Translations under genes and position numbers: made by a program
The notes under the pieces: model-generated
What the model saw: only the letters and a program-made list of their open reading frames with translations
Told to the model about the DNA's origin: nothing
The model's database searches: none
From: Candidatus Poribacteria bacterium
GTDB taxonomy: Bacteria; Poribacteria; WGA-4E; WGA-3G
DNA length: 20,275 nucleotides
NCBI GenBank assembly: GCA_009842375.1
Contig: VYFM01000405.1
Coordinates: 1 to 20,275, forward strand
Direction of reading: 5' to 3'
Part shown: positions 7,633-14,234 of the stretch, piece by piece
How the letters are laid out: each line of letters starts with the position of its first letter
Position numbering within the stretch: position 1 is the stretch's first letter

Positions 7633-8442
7633 CTATTCTTCTTCTTTTGTGGACGTACTTTTTGATCGGCTTGCGATTTTGCCTGCTTGTCGTGCAAGTC
7701 GCTTTGCAGCATCAATCTGTTCCATCAATTGTGCATTTGACCACGAGATTGAGACAAAATAACGAATATCATCCACTTTATTCAACGTCTCAACGCCGAG
7801 TGCTAACTGAAGTCCACCGTGTGCAGTATACCGCGCTCCAGTATTAACTCCTTCACCATCAAATTCCAAACTGAGTGCAATATCACCCCTTACAAAAGTT
7901 GGATCAAACACTTTACTCACACCAGCGAATATTCCAATTGGACGGTCTTCATACGCAAACCGGTGATTACCTATACCGATATGTCCTGATATCAGATGGA
8001 TTCGTGGTAGATTAAATGTTTTGCTGATAACGAGATATGCGGAATTAGCATGATAGGTATTCCACTGTTGTATCACATTATCTCCAAGATTGTCAATGCC
8101 TATGGCTACATTCGGTAATTTCCCTGATTCATTTAACAGTCGTGCCTTTACGTGCCCTAAAAAAGAGCGCGAGGCATCATTATCCTGCGGTAAAATATGT
8201 GATCCACCTAATTCAATCCTATCGAACATCCCAAAGTTGACACGGAAAGCAACAGGATCCCGTTTGAAATGTGTTGTATTTTGGAAAGGAGCATATACAC
8301 CTACTCCGAATATACCATGCTTTAGCACCTCACCAGTCGGAATATCCACCAAACCACTATCTAAGAATATCTCACTCTTAACCTGACCAGAAAATGTAAC
8401 GGTTGCACCAAGAAGAGAGAAAAAAAGCAGATATTTAACCAT
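7633..8442 (-). CDS. Predicted outer-membrane or periplasmic beta-rich protein
   Basis: A 269-residue protein of unknown function. Residues 1-23 look like a signal peptide (hydrophobic LLFFSLLGATVTFSG, then VKSE). The body is rich in alternating hydrophobic and polar stretches such as IFGVGVYAPF, AFRVNFGMF, DRIELGGSH, YLVISKTF and RYFVSISW, which suggests antiparallel beta strands of a small barrel. A basic and polar tail (KSTSTKEEE) follows, so a barrel ending in the usual C-terminal aromatic residue is not seen; the last strand would be near 228-235. There is some resemblance to YjbH/porin-like envelope proteins, which is not proof. It is the last gene of the rhamnose isomerase operon, 5 nt after rpiA, using the GGAG formed by the end of that gene. 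Confidence 0.75.
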   Translation of the reverse strand: MVKYLLFFSLLGATVTFSGQVKSEIFLDSGLVDIPTGEVLKHGIFGVGVYAPFQNTTHFKRDPVAFRVNFGMFDRIELGGSHILPQDNDASRSFLGHVKARLLNESGKLPNVAIGIDNLGDNVIQQWNTYHANSAYLVISKTFNLPRIHLISGHIGIGNHRFAYEDRPIGIFAGVSKVFDPTFVRGDIALSLEFDGEGVNTGARYTAHGGLQLALGVETLNKVDDIRYFVSISWSNAQLMEQIDAAKRLARQAGKIASRSKSTSTKEEE

Positions 8443-8447
8443 TAGTG

Positions 8448-9122
8448 CTACTCCATATATTTTATACCATTCATTGTACCAATAATCACTCTATCCGCAC
8501 GATTAACAAAAATCCCATTCTCAACGACACCAGGGATATTATTTAGCTGCAACTCAATTTTTTCAGGATCATCAATTCCATCAAAACGACAGTCTAAAAT
8601 ATAGTTGCCGTTATCTGTCATCAACGGGTTATGAATGCCACCGCGCAGTTCCGATTGTCCACACACTTTATCCACTACACGTTTTGTTGCTTCCCATCCA
8701 AACTGCACAATCTCCACAGGTAACGCGAATGATGTGCCGAGAACACGTGACACCTTGCTTTCATCAACTACAATCACAATTCGCTTTGACGCATTGGCGA
8801 TAATCTTTTCTCTGACCAGTGCTGCACCACCACCCTTAATCAGATTAAGATGTTCATCTACTTCATCAGCACCATCAATTGTCAATTCTATTGTAGGATG
8901 TGCTGCAAGTGTGGACAGTGGAATGTCCTGTTCTTGTGCTATTTTCTCAGTACCTGACGATGTAGGGATTCCAATGATATTGAGACCATCACGTACCATC
9001 GTTCCGATTTTCAATAAAGCGTAGTAGACGGTAGAACCAGTGCCTAATCCAACAACCATACCCTCTTGAATTTCTTCTGTCGCTTTTTCTGCAGCGATCT
9101 TTTTTAAGTATTCTGTGTTCAC
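8448..9122 (-). CDS. rpiA: Ribose-5-phosphate isomerase A
   Basis: A 224-residue cytosolic enzyme interconverting ribose 5-phosphate and ribulose 5-phosphate in the pentose phosphate pathway. The family signature is complete: GLGTGSTVYY near 25-34, TSSGTEKIA near 54-62, TIDGADEVD with Asp83 and Asp86, and KGGGAALVREK with Lys96 and the catalytic-base equivalent Glu105. Length equals that of typical RpiA. Translation starts at a GTG that overlaps the TGA of the preceding oxidoreductase gene as GTGA, so the two are translationally coupled. Being inside an operon with rhamnose isomerase suggests it serves sugar catabolism as well as its housekeeping role. Confidence 0.95.
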   Translation of the reverse strand: MNTEYLKKIAAEKATEEIQEGMVVGLGTGSTVYYALLKIGTMVRDGLNIIGIPTSSGTEKIAQEQDIPLSTLAAHPTIELTIDGADEVDEHLNLIKGGGAALVREKIIANASKRIVIVVDESKVSRVLGTSFALPVEIVQFGWEATKRVVDKVCGQSELRGGIHNPLMTDNGNYILDCRFDGIDDPEKIELQLNNIPGVVENGIFVNRADRVIIGTMNGIKYME

Positions 9123-10093
9123 AGTGTTATCCGGCTATTTTCGTGTATTGATTGTTCCGCAGCGAGACTAATTCGGATTGAAGAGAGCGCTACTTTGACA
9201 TCTACATAAGATGGTTCCTGTACTTTAGATTCTTCAATTTCAGTTAACCACAACCCCTGTAACGTGGGTTTAGGTGTTTTTGGGATTTCCAAGTCTGTAA
9301 CTTCCGTTAGAGTCGAACATTTCCAACCTTTTCCATCATCGCTCAATGTACCTTCTGTGAGAACATATCGCTCATGCTGTTCTGCAGCGTTAATAGCAAC
9401 GCCGCCTGCCCAACTCCATTGTCCAATACCGCCACGCTTAAACCCAGTGGTTACACTGTTGACAAAACGGTCGTATTGTCCCATTTCGGTTAATCCTTCG
9501 TAGCAGACAGCACCTTCTACCCACGCAGCTTCTCCGAATAAATCAACAACAGGGTAAATATGGTAAATGAAGAAATGGGCAGGTATGCCTGATACAGGCA
9601 GATTGAAGAGTATCTCTGGTCGTGCCCCACGCCCCGGAGTCAAACGCACAAATGAACTGAACAGTAATTCACCCAATTCAGTCGCCTTTTGCTTGAGTAC
9701 AGCGTGGGTATTGGATACTACCTCTGGATGTGAAACTCGGAGGACACGGTGTTGAGTTTTGGCAAGATGAAGGGCAGTTTCACCTTCCACAACATCGTTC
9801 GCAAGCGGGTATTCTACAAATACATGCTTATTTGCTTGTAACGCAGCAATGGCAATTTCACCGTGGCTGTTGTTATGTGTACAAACAACAATACCATCAA
9901 TATCTTCACGTTCTACCAGATTTCTCCACTCACGGATGAATGTAGCGGACCATCTAGCAGCGAGTTGGTTCCCCGTTTTCTCGTTTCTGGATGAAATAGC
10001 AACCACTTCAGCTGTGTCAATAAGAGAAAATCGCTCAAGATGTTGTCGTGCCATTCCTCCTGAACCTACAATACCGATTTTAATATTGCTCAT
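9119..10093 (-). CDS. Gfo/Idh/MocA family oxidoreductase
   Basis: A 324-residue NAD(P)-dependent sugar oxidoreductase family protein: an N-terminal Rossmann domain with IGIVGSGGMA (residues 6-15), CTHNNSHGEIA and the domain-linking VFVEYPLAND, then the C-terminal substrate domain. The usual lysine in EKP at the domain junction is Tyr95 here (EYP), so catalysis may differ. The substrate is unknown; neighbours suggest a deoxysugar or pentose-derived compound. The ATG at 10093 overlaps the rhaI stop (ATGA) and has AAGGA 5 nt before it. A second ATG at 10099, two codons upstream, abuts that AAGGA and leaves no room for it to work, so it was not chosen. Confidence 0.88.
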   Translation of the reverse strand: MSNIKIGIVGSGGMARQHLERFSLIDTAEVVAISSRNEKTGNQLAARWSATFIREWRNLVEREDIDGIVVCTHNNSHGEIAIAALQANKHVFVEYPLANDVVEGETALHLAKTQHRVLRVSHPEVVSNTHAVLKQKATELGELLFSSFVRLTPGRGARPEILFNLPVSGIPAHFFIYHIYPVVDLFGEAAWVEGAVCYEGLTEMGQYDRFVNSVTTGFKRGGIGQWSWAGGVAINAAEQHERYVLTEGTLSDDGKGWKCSTLTEVTDLEIPKTPKPTLQGLWLTEIEESKVQEPSYVDVKVALSSIRISLAAEQSIHENSRITL

Positions 10094-11307
10094 GCCCATC
10101 CTTGACTTTCGCCACCGACACGTGCTTTACTAATCTTTTCGTAGTAACCACTTTTCCGATATGCTGTCAGTGGGTGTGGATCTCGCCCCATCTCCAGACG
10201 AACTTGCTCAAGGAGTGGATTCACATCTGTTTCATACGCACGTTGGAGGATACTTTCTGCTTCAACAAGGTCTTCAGAATCTTGTGCATCAACCAACGCT
10301 TCACGATTGACTAACAGTGCTTTTGCATAAGCTTTTTGTAGGTTACATACCGATTGAATGCTCGCTTCAACCTTCGGTTTCAAATTATGACTTTGGTCAA
10401 TCATATAGGCTATATCGGTTTCAGTATCAGGATCAAGTTCTGCATCAACCAGTTCAGTGTAGATTAAGAAGAGTTCTTGTGGGTTAATAGATCCCACCGT
10501 CAGATCATCATCTGCGTATTTTCTGCAATTGAAGTGAAACCCACCCAGTTTACCTTCATCAATTAGATATGCAACGATGAACTCAATATTGGTTCCTTGC
10601 GGGTGATGTCCAAGATCAACAAGTACTTGTGCTTTCGAACCAAGTTTCGTTGCCATCAAGTAAGCGGTTCCCCAATCCGCTAAATCAGTGTGATAAAATG
10701 CGGGTTCAAAGAACTTATATTCAATCAGCATTCGTGTGGCATCAGGGAGTGCATCATACACCTCACCTAACGCATCAGTCATCCACTGTTTACGTTTTCT
10801 AAAATTGGCTTGACCGGGAAAGTTAGTACCATCGGCAAACCACAAACTGAGTAAATCCGATCCTGTTTTCTCCATTATGTCAACACACTCTAACATGTGG
10901 TCAATCGCCATGCGCCGTATTTCCGCTTTCGGATTGCAGACACTTCCGAATTTATAGTCTTGGTCTTGAAAAACGTTGGGGTTTATTGCTCCGATACTGA
11001 TGCCGACATCTGCAGCGTACTGTTTCAATGCTCCCCAATCGTCAGTCTTATCCCATGGAATGTGGAGGGCGACTGTTGGTGCAACACCTGTGAATTTATG
11101 CACTGTGGCTGCATCCTCTAAACGTTCTGCAGCATTCCGTGCTGCACCGGGTTGTTCAAACACACCAAATCGTGTGCCAGAATTACCGTAACCCCATGAG
11201 GGCGTTTCAATATGTTGTTGTTTGAGGTGTCCCTTAACTTCCTCTATCGGTATTCCCTGTTTCTCCAATGTCTCAGCTAACAGGTTATATGCTGGACTAT
11301 TACTCAT
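10090..11307 (-). CDS. rhaI: L-rhamnose isomerase (RhaI type)
   Basis: A 405-residue metal-dependent TIM-barrel isomerase converting L-rhamnose to L-rhamnulose; related enzymes also act on D-allose and other sugars. Landmarks of the Pseudomonas stutzeri-like group: LHIPWDKTDDW with His82 and Asp86, EYKFFEP with Glu196, VDLGHHPQGTN with Asp231 and His234, GGFHFNCRKYADDDL with His258 and Asp266-268, and YMIDQSHNLKPK with Asp304. AGGAG precedes the ATG with 8 nt spacing, downstream of a clear promoter. It heads a four-gene operon with the oxidoreductase, rpiA and the envelope protein. A RhaD-like aldolase gene lies 7 kb away on the same strand; no rhamnulokinase is seen. True substrate could be another deoxysugar. 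Confidence 0.9.
   Translation of the reverse strand: MSNSPAYNLLAETLEKQGIPIEEVKGHLKQQHIETPSWGYGNSGTRFGVFEQPGAARNAAERLEDAATVHKFTGVAPTVALHIPWDKTDDWGALKQYAADVGISIGAINPNVFQDQDYKFGSVCNPKAEIRRMAIDHMLECVDIMEKTGSDLLSLWFADGTNFPGQANFRKRKQWMTDALGEVYDALPDATRMLIEYKFFEPAFYHTDLADWGTAYLMATKLGSKAQVLVDLGHHPQGTNIEFIVAYLIDEGKLGGFHFNCRKYADDDLTVGSINPQELFLIYTELVDAELDPDTETDIAYMIDQSHNLKPKVEASIQSVCNLQKAYAKALLVNREALVDAQDSEDLVEAESILQRAYETDVNPLLEQVRLEMGRDPHPLTAYRKSGYYEKISKARVGGESQGWA
10099..10103 (-). promoter_or_regulatory. Ribosome binding site deciding the oxidoreductase start
   Basis: AAGGA on the - strand, inside the last codons of rhaI, lies 5 nt before the ATG at 10093. It supports that start over the upstream ATG at 10099, which touches the AAGGA itself. 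Confidence 0.6.
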
Positions 11308-11345
11308 ATATGTTGCTCCTGTTTTGCATTCTTAATTTGAAAATT

Positions 11346-11375
11346 ATTATATCATATTTTGAGTTTTTAAGTAAA
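11346..11375 (-). promoter_or_regulatory. Promoter of the rhaI operon (extended -10)
   Basis: On the - strand a perfect TATAAT (11346-11351) is preceded by TGA, giving an extended -10 TGATATAAT. A -35 TTTACT (11370-11375, 4 of 6) lies 18 bp upstream. A TTGACA-like sequence a little further upstream is too distant to pair with it. The start codon of rhaI is 38 nt downstream of the -10. Confidence 0.6.
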
Positions 11376-11436
11376 GATTGTCAAAATCCCCCAGGGTGTG
11401 TAAAGTATTTGGCAAAAGGTTCTCTCCTGCTCAGAC

Positions 11437-11473
11437 ATATCGTAGGGGCGGGGTTTCCCCGCCCCTACGATAT
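11437..11473. repeat. REP-like perfect hairpin
   Basis: A perfect 17-bp stem closes on a TTT loop. The stem centre is GGGGCGGGG/CCCCGCCCC in an otherwise AT-rich stretch, and it is followed by five T on the + strand. As a + strand terminator it would serve no visible gene; on the - strand no T-run follows. It therefore looks more like a dispersed palindromic (REP-like) unit than a terminator. Confidence 0.6.
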
Positions 11474-11542
11474 TTTTATGGGCTGGATTACCGAATTATT
11501 TTTTTAATCTTCATAAAGTCTGTGCTACAACAACTACTGTAC

Positions 11543-11709
11543 GGTATATAGTGAAATCCAAAAATATATGCACACTTTTGGTCTGTAGGACTTAAACCGA
11601 ACTATTGGACTGTGCCGTAGCACAAACTTTCCAGTTTGTGCAGAGTGTACACAACCTAACAGGTTACGCTACAATTATGTGCAAGTAATTATAGTTTCCA
11701 CTATATTCC
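11543..11709. repeat. MITE-like inverted-repeat element, copy 2
   Basis: Imperfect inverted ends, including an 8-bp perfect core ATATAGTG (11546-11553) and CACTATAT (11699-11706), bound a non-coding stretch. It carries a 9-bp hairpin GCACAAACT-ttcc-AGTTTGTGC (11620-11641) and AACCT-AAC-AGGTT (11653-11665) followed by acGCTACAA. The order and spacing match the copy at 2916-3062. Compared with that copy the second hairpin differs by a paired C-G to T-A change that keeps the stem. The left part of this copy is longer (167 bp in all). Confidence 0.6.
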
Positions 11710-11749
11710 AAATACGTTCATCAAATGAACAAGGATTACAAAAGAAATC

Positions 11750-11799
11750 GGGCAAGTATAGATGACGGATATTGATACATCCGACAACTATACCTGCCC
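11750..11799 (-). terminator. Long hairpin downstream of the DUF1549/DUF1553 gene
   Basis: Two 21-nt arms (11750-11770 and 11779-11799) pair at 18 of 21 positions around an 8-nt loop. In a - strand transcript one of the three mismatches becomes a G-U pair and the other two are U-U, while on the + strand the first would be A-C, so the structure is better formed in RNA from the - strand. It lies 26 nt after the stop of the - strand gene and is followed by GATTTCTTTT. I infer a transcription terminator for that gene, without a perfect T-tract. Confidence 0.5.
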
Positions 11800-11825
11800 A
11801 AAATGTTTAATATCAAAAACAACTC

Positions 11826-14084
11826 CTACCTATTGAAAAGGAAGGAACGAGATGAGATTAGTGCCCAGAGCAAATCTTCTGTGTCATCACGTCTCGTTTT
11901 TTCATCGTCAAGATAAACTGTAGCCGTTTCAAGTTCCACTTCCGTGGGAGGACGACTTAATGTCATGAGATACAACTCCTCAACTAATGCTGTTGGCTGC
12001 ATCTTTTCCCCTGTCTTCGGTTCAAGAAGTTGCTTAATTGTCCTACTTTGTCTCAATTTACTGTTGACATAAGGTGAATTAATGATGTGAAGTGCCTGCG
12101 TGAGTGTAGGCTCAAGTAAAGGATCTAAGTTTCCTAAGAACTCCCTATCGGAACGTCCAAATAAACTGAGAAAACGTGAACTGACTGGGAGCGGTACTTC
12201 AATTGCACGCCAACCTACCGGATACCTGCCATATTTCTCGGATGTTCCTGTAACATCATTTAAGACATCAAGTAACACCTGTGCCATTAATGGACGTGGC
12301 ATGAAGCGAGAGAAGAACCTATCATCTAACTCATTGGTTTCATTTGGTGCAGCAGAGAGCTGATATGTCCTGGAGTTTAGTATTAACTTAATTAAATGTT
12401 TGGCATCATATCCACTCCGGATTAATTCTTCTGCTAATGCTTCTAAGAGTCCTTCAACACTTGGTGGTGTTGTCGCGCGCATATCATCAACAGGGTCAAC
12501 AATCCCTCTACCAAAGTAGTAACTCCACAAACGGTTGACAGTTGCCTTTGCAAAATACGGATTTGAATCTGAGGTAATCCAGTCAGAAAGATGTTGTATA
12601 GCATCTTCTCTATACGCTTCTGGCAACGTTGGTCCACCGAGGAATGTAGGTTGGGCAACCTGCCCACGATTCCCTTGGACTGACTGGTTAACAACCCTAC
12701 CAGCAGGATTATTATAGACTACCAGTTCTTGATAGAGTCCACCCCCACGTGTGCCAACTTTACCAGTAAATGCAGCAAAGTTCCAATAATCATCAGTTGT
12801 CCATTCATCAAATGGATGTTTATGGCATCGCGCACAACTGAGACGGATTCCAAGGAACACTTGTGCAGTCGTTTCTGCTCTACCCGAAGGTTGACGTTCA
12901 ATCCGATAGTAGTTAGTCGGACCGTGTTGATATGTGCTACCCGTAGCAGTCAATATATCGCCAACAAACTGGTCATAAGGTTTGTTTTCTTTAACGGAAT
13001 CATGTATAAACTCATGAAAGAGTGTCGCACCTCTGTCCCCGTATTCTCCGTTTCCTAACCGTCTTGGATGGACACGTAACATATCCGCCACTTTTAATGT
13101 ACGCAAATGAATCCAATTTGGATCTTCCATGAGGGCATCTATTAAACGTGAACGTTTCTCTGGATTTGAATCGGCAAGGAACTCCCTAACCTGATCGGTG
13201 CTGGGCAATTTTCCTACTGTATCCAAATAAACCCTACGTATGAATTCGGCATCTGTCGTAAGTTCAGATGGGCGCACGTTCAATTTTTTGAGTTTTGCAG
13301 CAACGAATTCATCTATAAAATTATTCGCCAATGTCTCTGGATAAGGTTTCCCATCATCCTCTCTTGGAACAGTAATAAAAGAAGAGGAAACAACCCCTAA
13401 GTATCTTGCCAAGATCGCAGTTCCACCCCAACGTGTACTTGTTACCAACCCAGATTCTGTTACAGCAGCAACAGGCTCATCTTTAGACTCGTAGACCGCT
13501 TGATCAGTGACATCTTCAACTGAACCATCTGTGAAAGTTGCAAGCACTTTTAGTTGAATGGTTTCGCCAACAGAATTAAATACATTTTCGCTTGGTTCAA
13601 TCTCAAGTTTGTCCAAACGCGGTTCGTCAGCTGAGAAAGGAGCACCAGCAGAAATCCATGCCAAAATCGTTTCCGCTTCGTCTGAATTAACCTCAAATCT
13701 CATGCCACCCTCATGTGGAATCTGTCCTGTCGGTTTTAAGTAAAGCAGACTCTGTTCAGGTTCAAGCAAATTGATCCGTCTGCCTCGGTTATGAAGCACA
13801 ATCGGTTCGTAATCACTTTCTGGGTTTAGTGTCAACAATGATAAATTTAATCCACCTTGTCCACCGAATTTACCATGACAGAGACCTGCGGAACATCCGT
13901 TTTTGTCAAGGATAGGTGCGATATCTTTAAGAAAAAGCGGCGCACCTTTGTTTGTTTCACTTTCGTTTTGTATTTCGCTATCTGTATTTCCCCAAACTGA
14001 CGTTGTACCCAACATGTATGTAGATGCTACAATAGCACATACTATGAGGAAAGGAACTATACTGTTCCATCTTACGCTTTTCAT
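11826..14084 (-). CDS. Secreted planctomycete-type cytochrome/DUF1549/DUF1553 protein with Ig-like domain
   Basis: A 752-residue exported protein. Residues 7-32 form a signal peptide or anchor. Then come a PSCyt1-like cytochrome region with Cys64-x4-Cys69-His70 and PHEGGMRF, a bacterial Ig-like group 2 domain (about 158-240), a DUF1549 region (about 252-350) and a DUF1553 region (about 395-750) containing CARCH (Cys417, Cys420, His421). The first haem-type motif has four residues between cysteines instead of two, a variant met in this family; covalent haem is plausible but unproven. Such proteins are abundant in Planctomycetes and relatives, usually next to a DUF1501 gene that is absent here. 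Function is unknown; polysaccharide or sulfatase-linked degradation is often suggested. AAGGAG with 7 nt spacing supports the ATG. Confidence 0.88.
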   Translation of the reverse strand: MKSVRWNSIVPFLIVCAIVASTYMLGTTSVWGNTDSEIQNESETNKGAPLFLKDIAPILDKNGCSAGLCHGKFGGQGGLNLSLLTLNPESDYEPIVLHNRGRRINLLEPEQSLLYLKPTGQIPHEGGMRFEVNSDEAETILAWISAGAPFSADEPRLDKLEIEPSENVFNSVGETIQLKVLATFTDGSVEDVTDQAVYESKDEPVAAVTESGLVTSTRWGGTAILARYLGVVSSSFITVPREDDGKPYPETLANNFIDEFVAAKLKKLNVRPSELTTDAEFIRRVYLDTVGKLPSTDQVREFLADSNPEKRSRLIDALMEDPNWIHLRTLKVADMLRVHPRRLGNGEYGDRGATLFHEFIHDSVKENKPYDQFVGDILTATGSTYQHGPTNYYRIERQPSGRAETTAQVFLGIRLSCARCHKHPFDEWTTDDYWNFAAFTGKVGTRGGGLYQELVVYNNPAGRVVNQSVQGNRGQVAQPTFLGGPTLPEAYREDAIQHLSDWITSDSNPYFAKATVNRLWSYYFGRGIVDPVDDMRATTPPSVEGLLEALAEELIRSGYDAKHLIKLILNSRTYQLSAAPNETNELDDRFFSRFMPRPLMAQVLLDVLNDVTGTSEKYGRYPVGWRAIEVPLPVSSRFLSLFGRSDREFLGNLDPLLEPTLTQALHIINSPYVNSKLRQSRTIKQLLEPKTGEKMQPTALVEELYLMTLSRPPTEVELETATVYLDDEKTRRDDTEDLLWALISSRSFLFNR

Positions 14085-14095
14085 CTCATGTCTCC

Positions 14096-14113
14096 TTCCT
14101 TAGTACTAAGGAA
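14096..14113. promoter_or_regulatory. 18-bp perfect palindrome touching the ribosome site
   Basis: TTCCTTAGTACTAAGGAA is a perfect palindrome. On the - strand its right end runs into the AAGGAG ribosome site of the DUF1549/DUF1553 gene, sharing 2 nt. It could be an operator for a dimeric repressor, or form a 7-bp hairpin with a GTAC loop in the leader RNA that limits translation. Confidence 0.45.
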
Positions 14114-14148
14114 TTTTTGGTGATGTTGTGTTTACCAACTTCAACGAA

Positions 14149-14178
14149 ATAATACAATATCTCAGGAGTGTATGTCCA
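14149..14178 (-). promoter_or_regulatory. Putative promoter of the DUF1549/DUF1553 gene
   Basis: On the - strand TGGACA (14173-14178, 5 of 6) and TATTAT (14149-14154, 5 of 6) are 18 bp apart, about 65 nt upstream of the start codon and upstream of the 18-bp palindrome. Confidence 0.5.
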
Positions 14179-14234
14179 TATACGATACTGTAGTTAAGGT
14201 CAATATTAAAAGCGTCTTAGGTTTACAATTCTTC

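Larger units (their letters stand above)
11308..11825. other. 518-bp gene-free stretch between rhaI and the DUF1549/DUF1553 gene
   Basis: Nothing here looks coding. From left to right it holds the rhaI ribosome site and promoter, a 17-bp perfect GC-rich hairpin (11437-11473), a MITE-like element (11543-11709), a small GTTCAT/ATGAAC hairpin (11716-11730) and a long terminator-like hairpin (11750-11799). These elements are listed separately. Confidence 0.65.
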
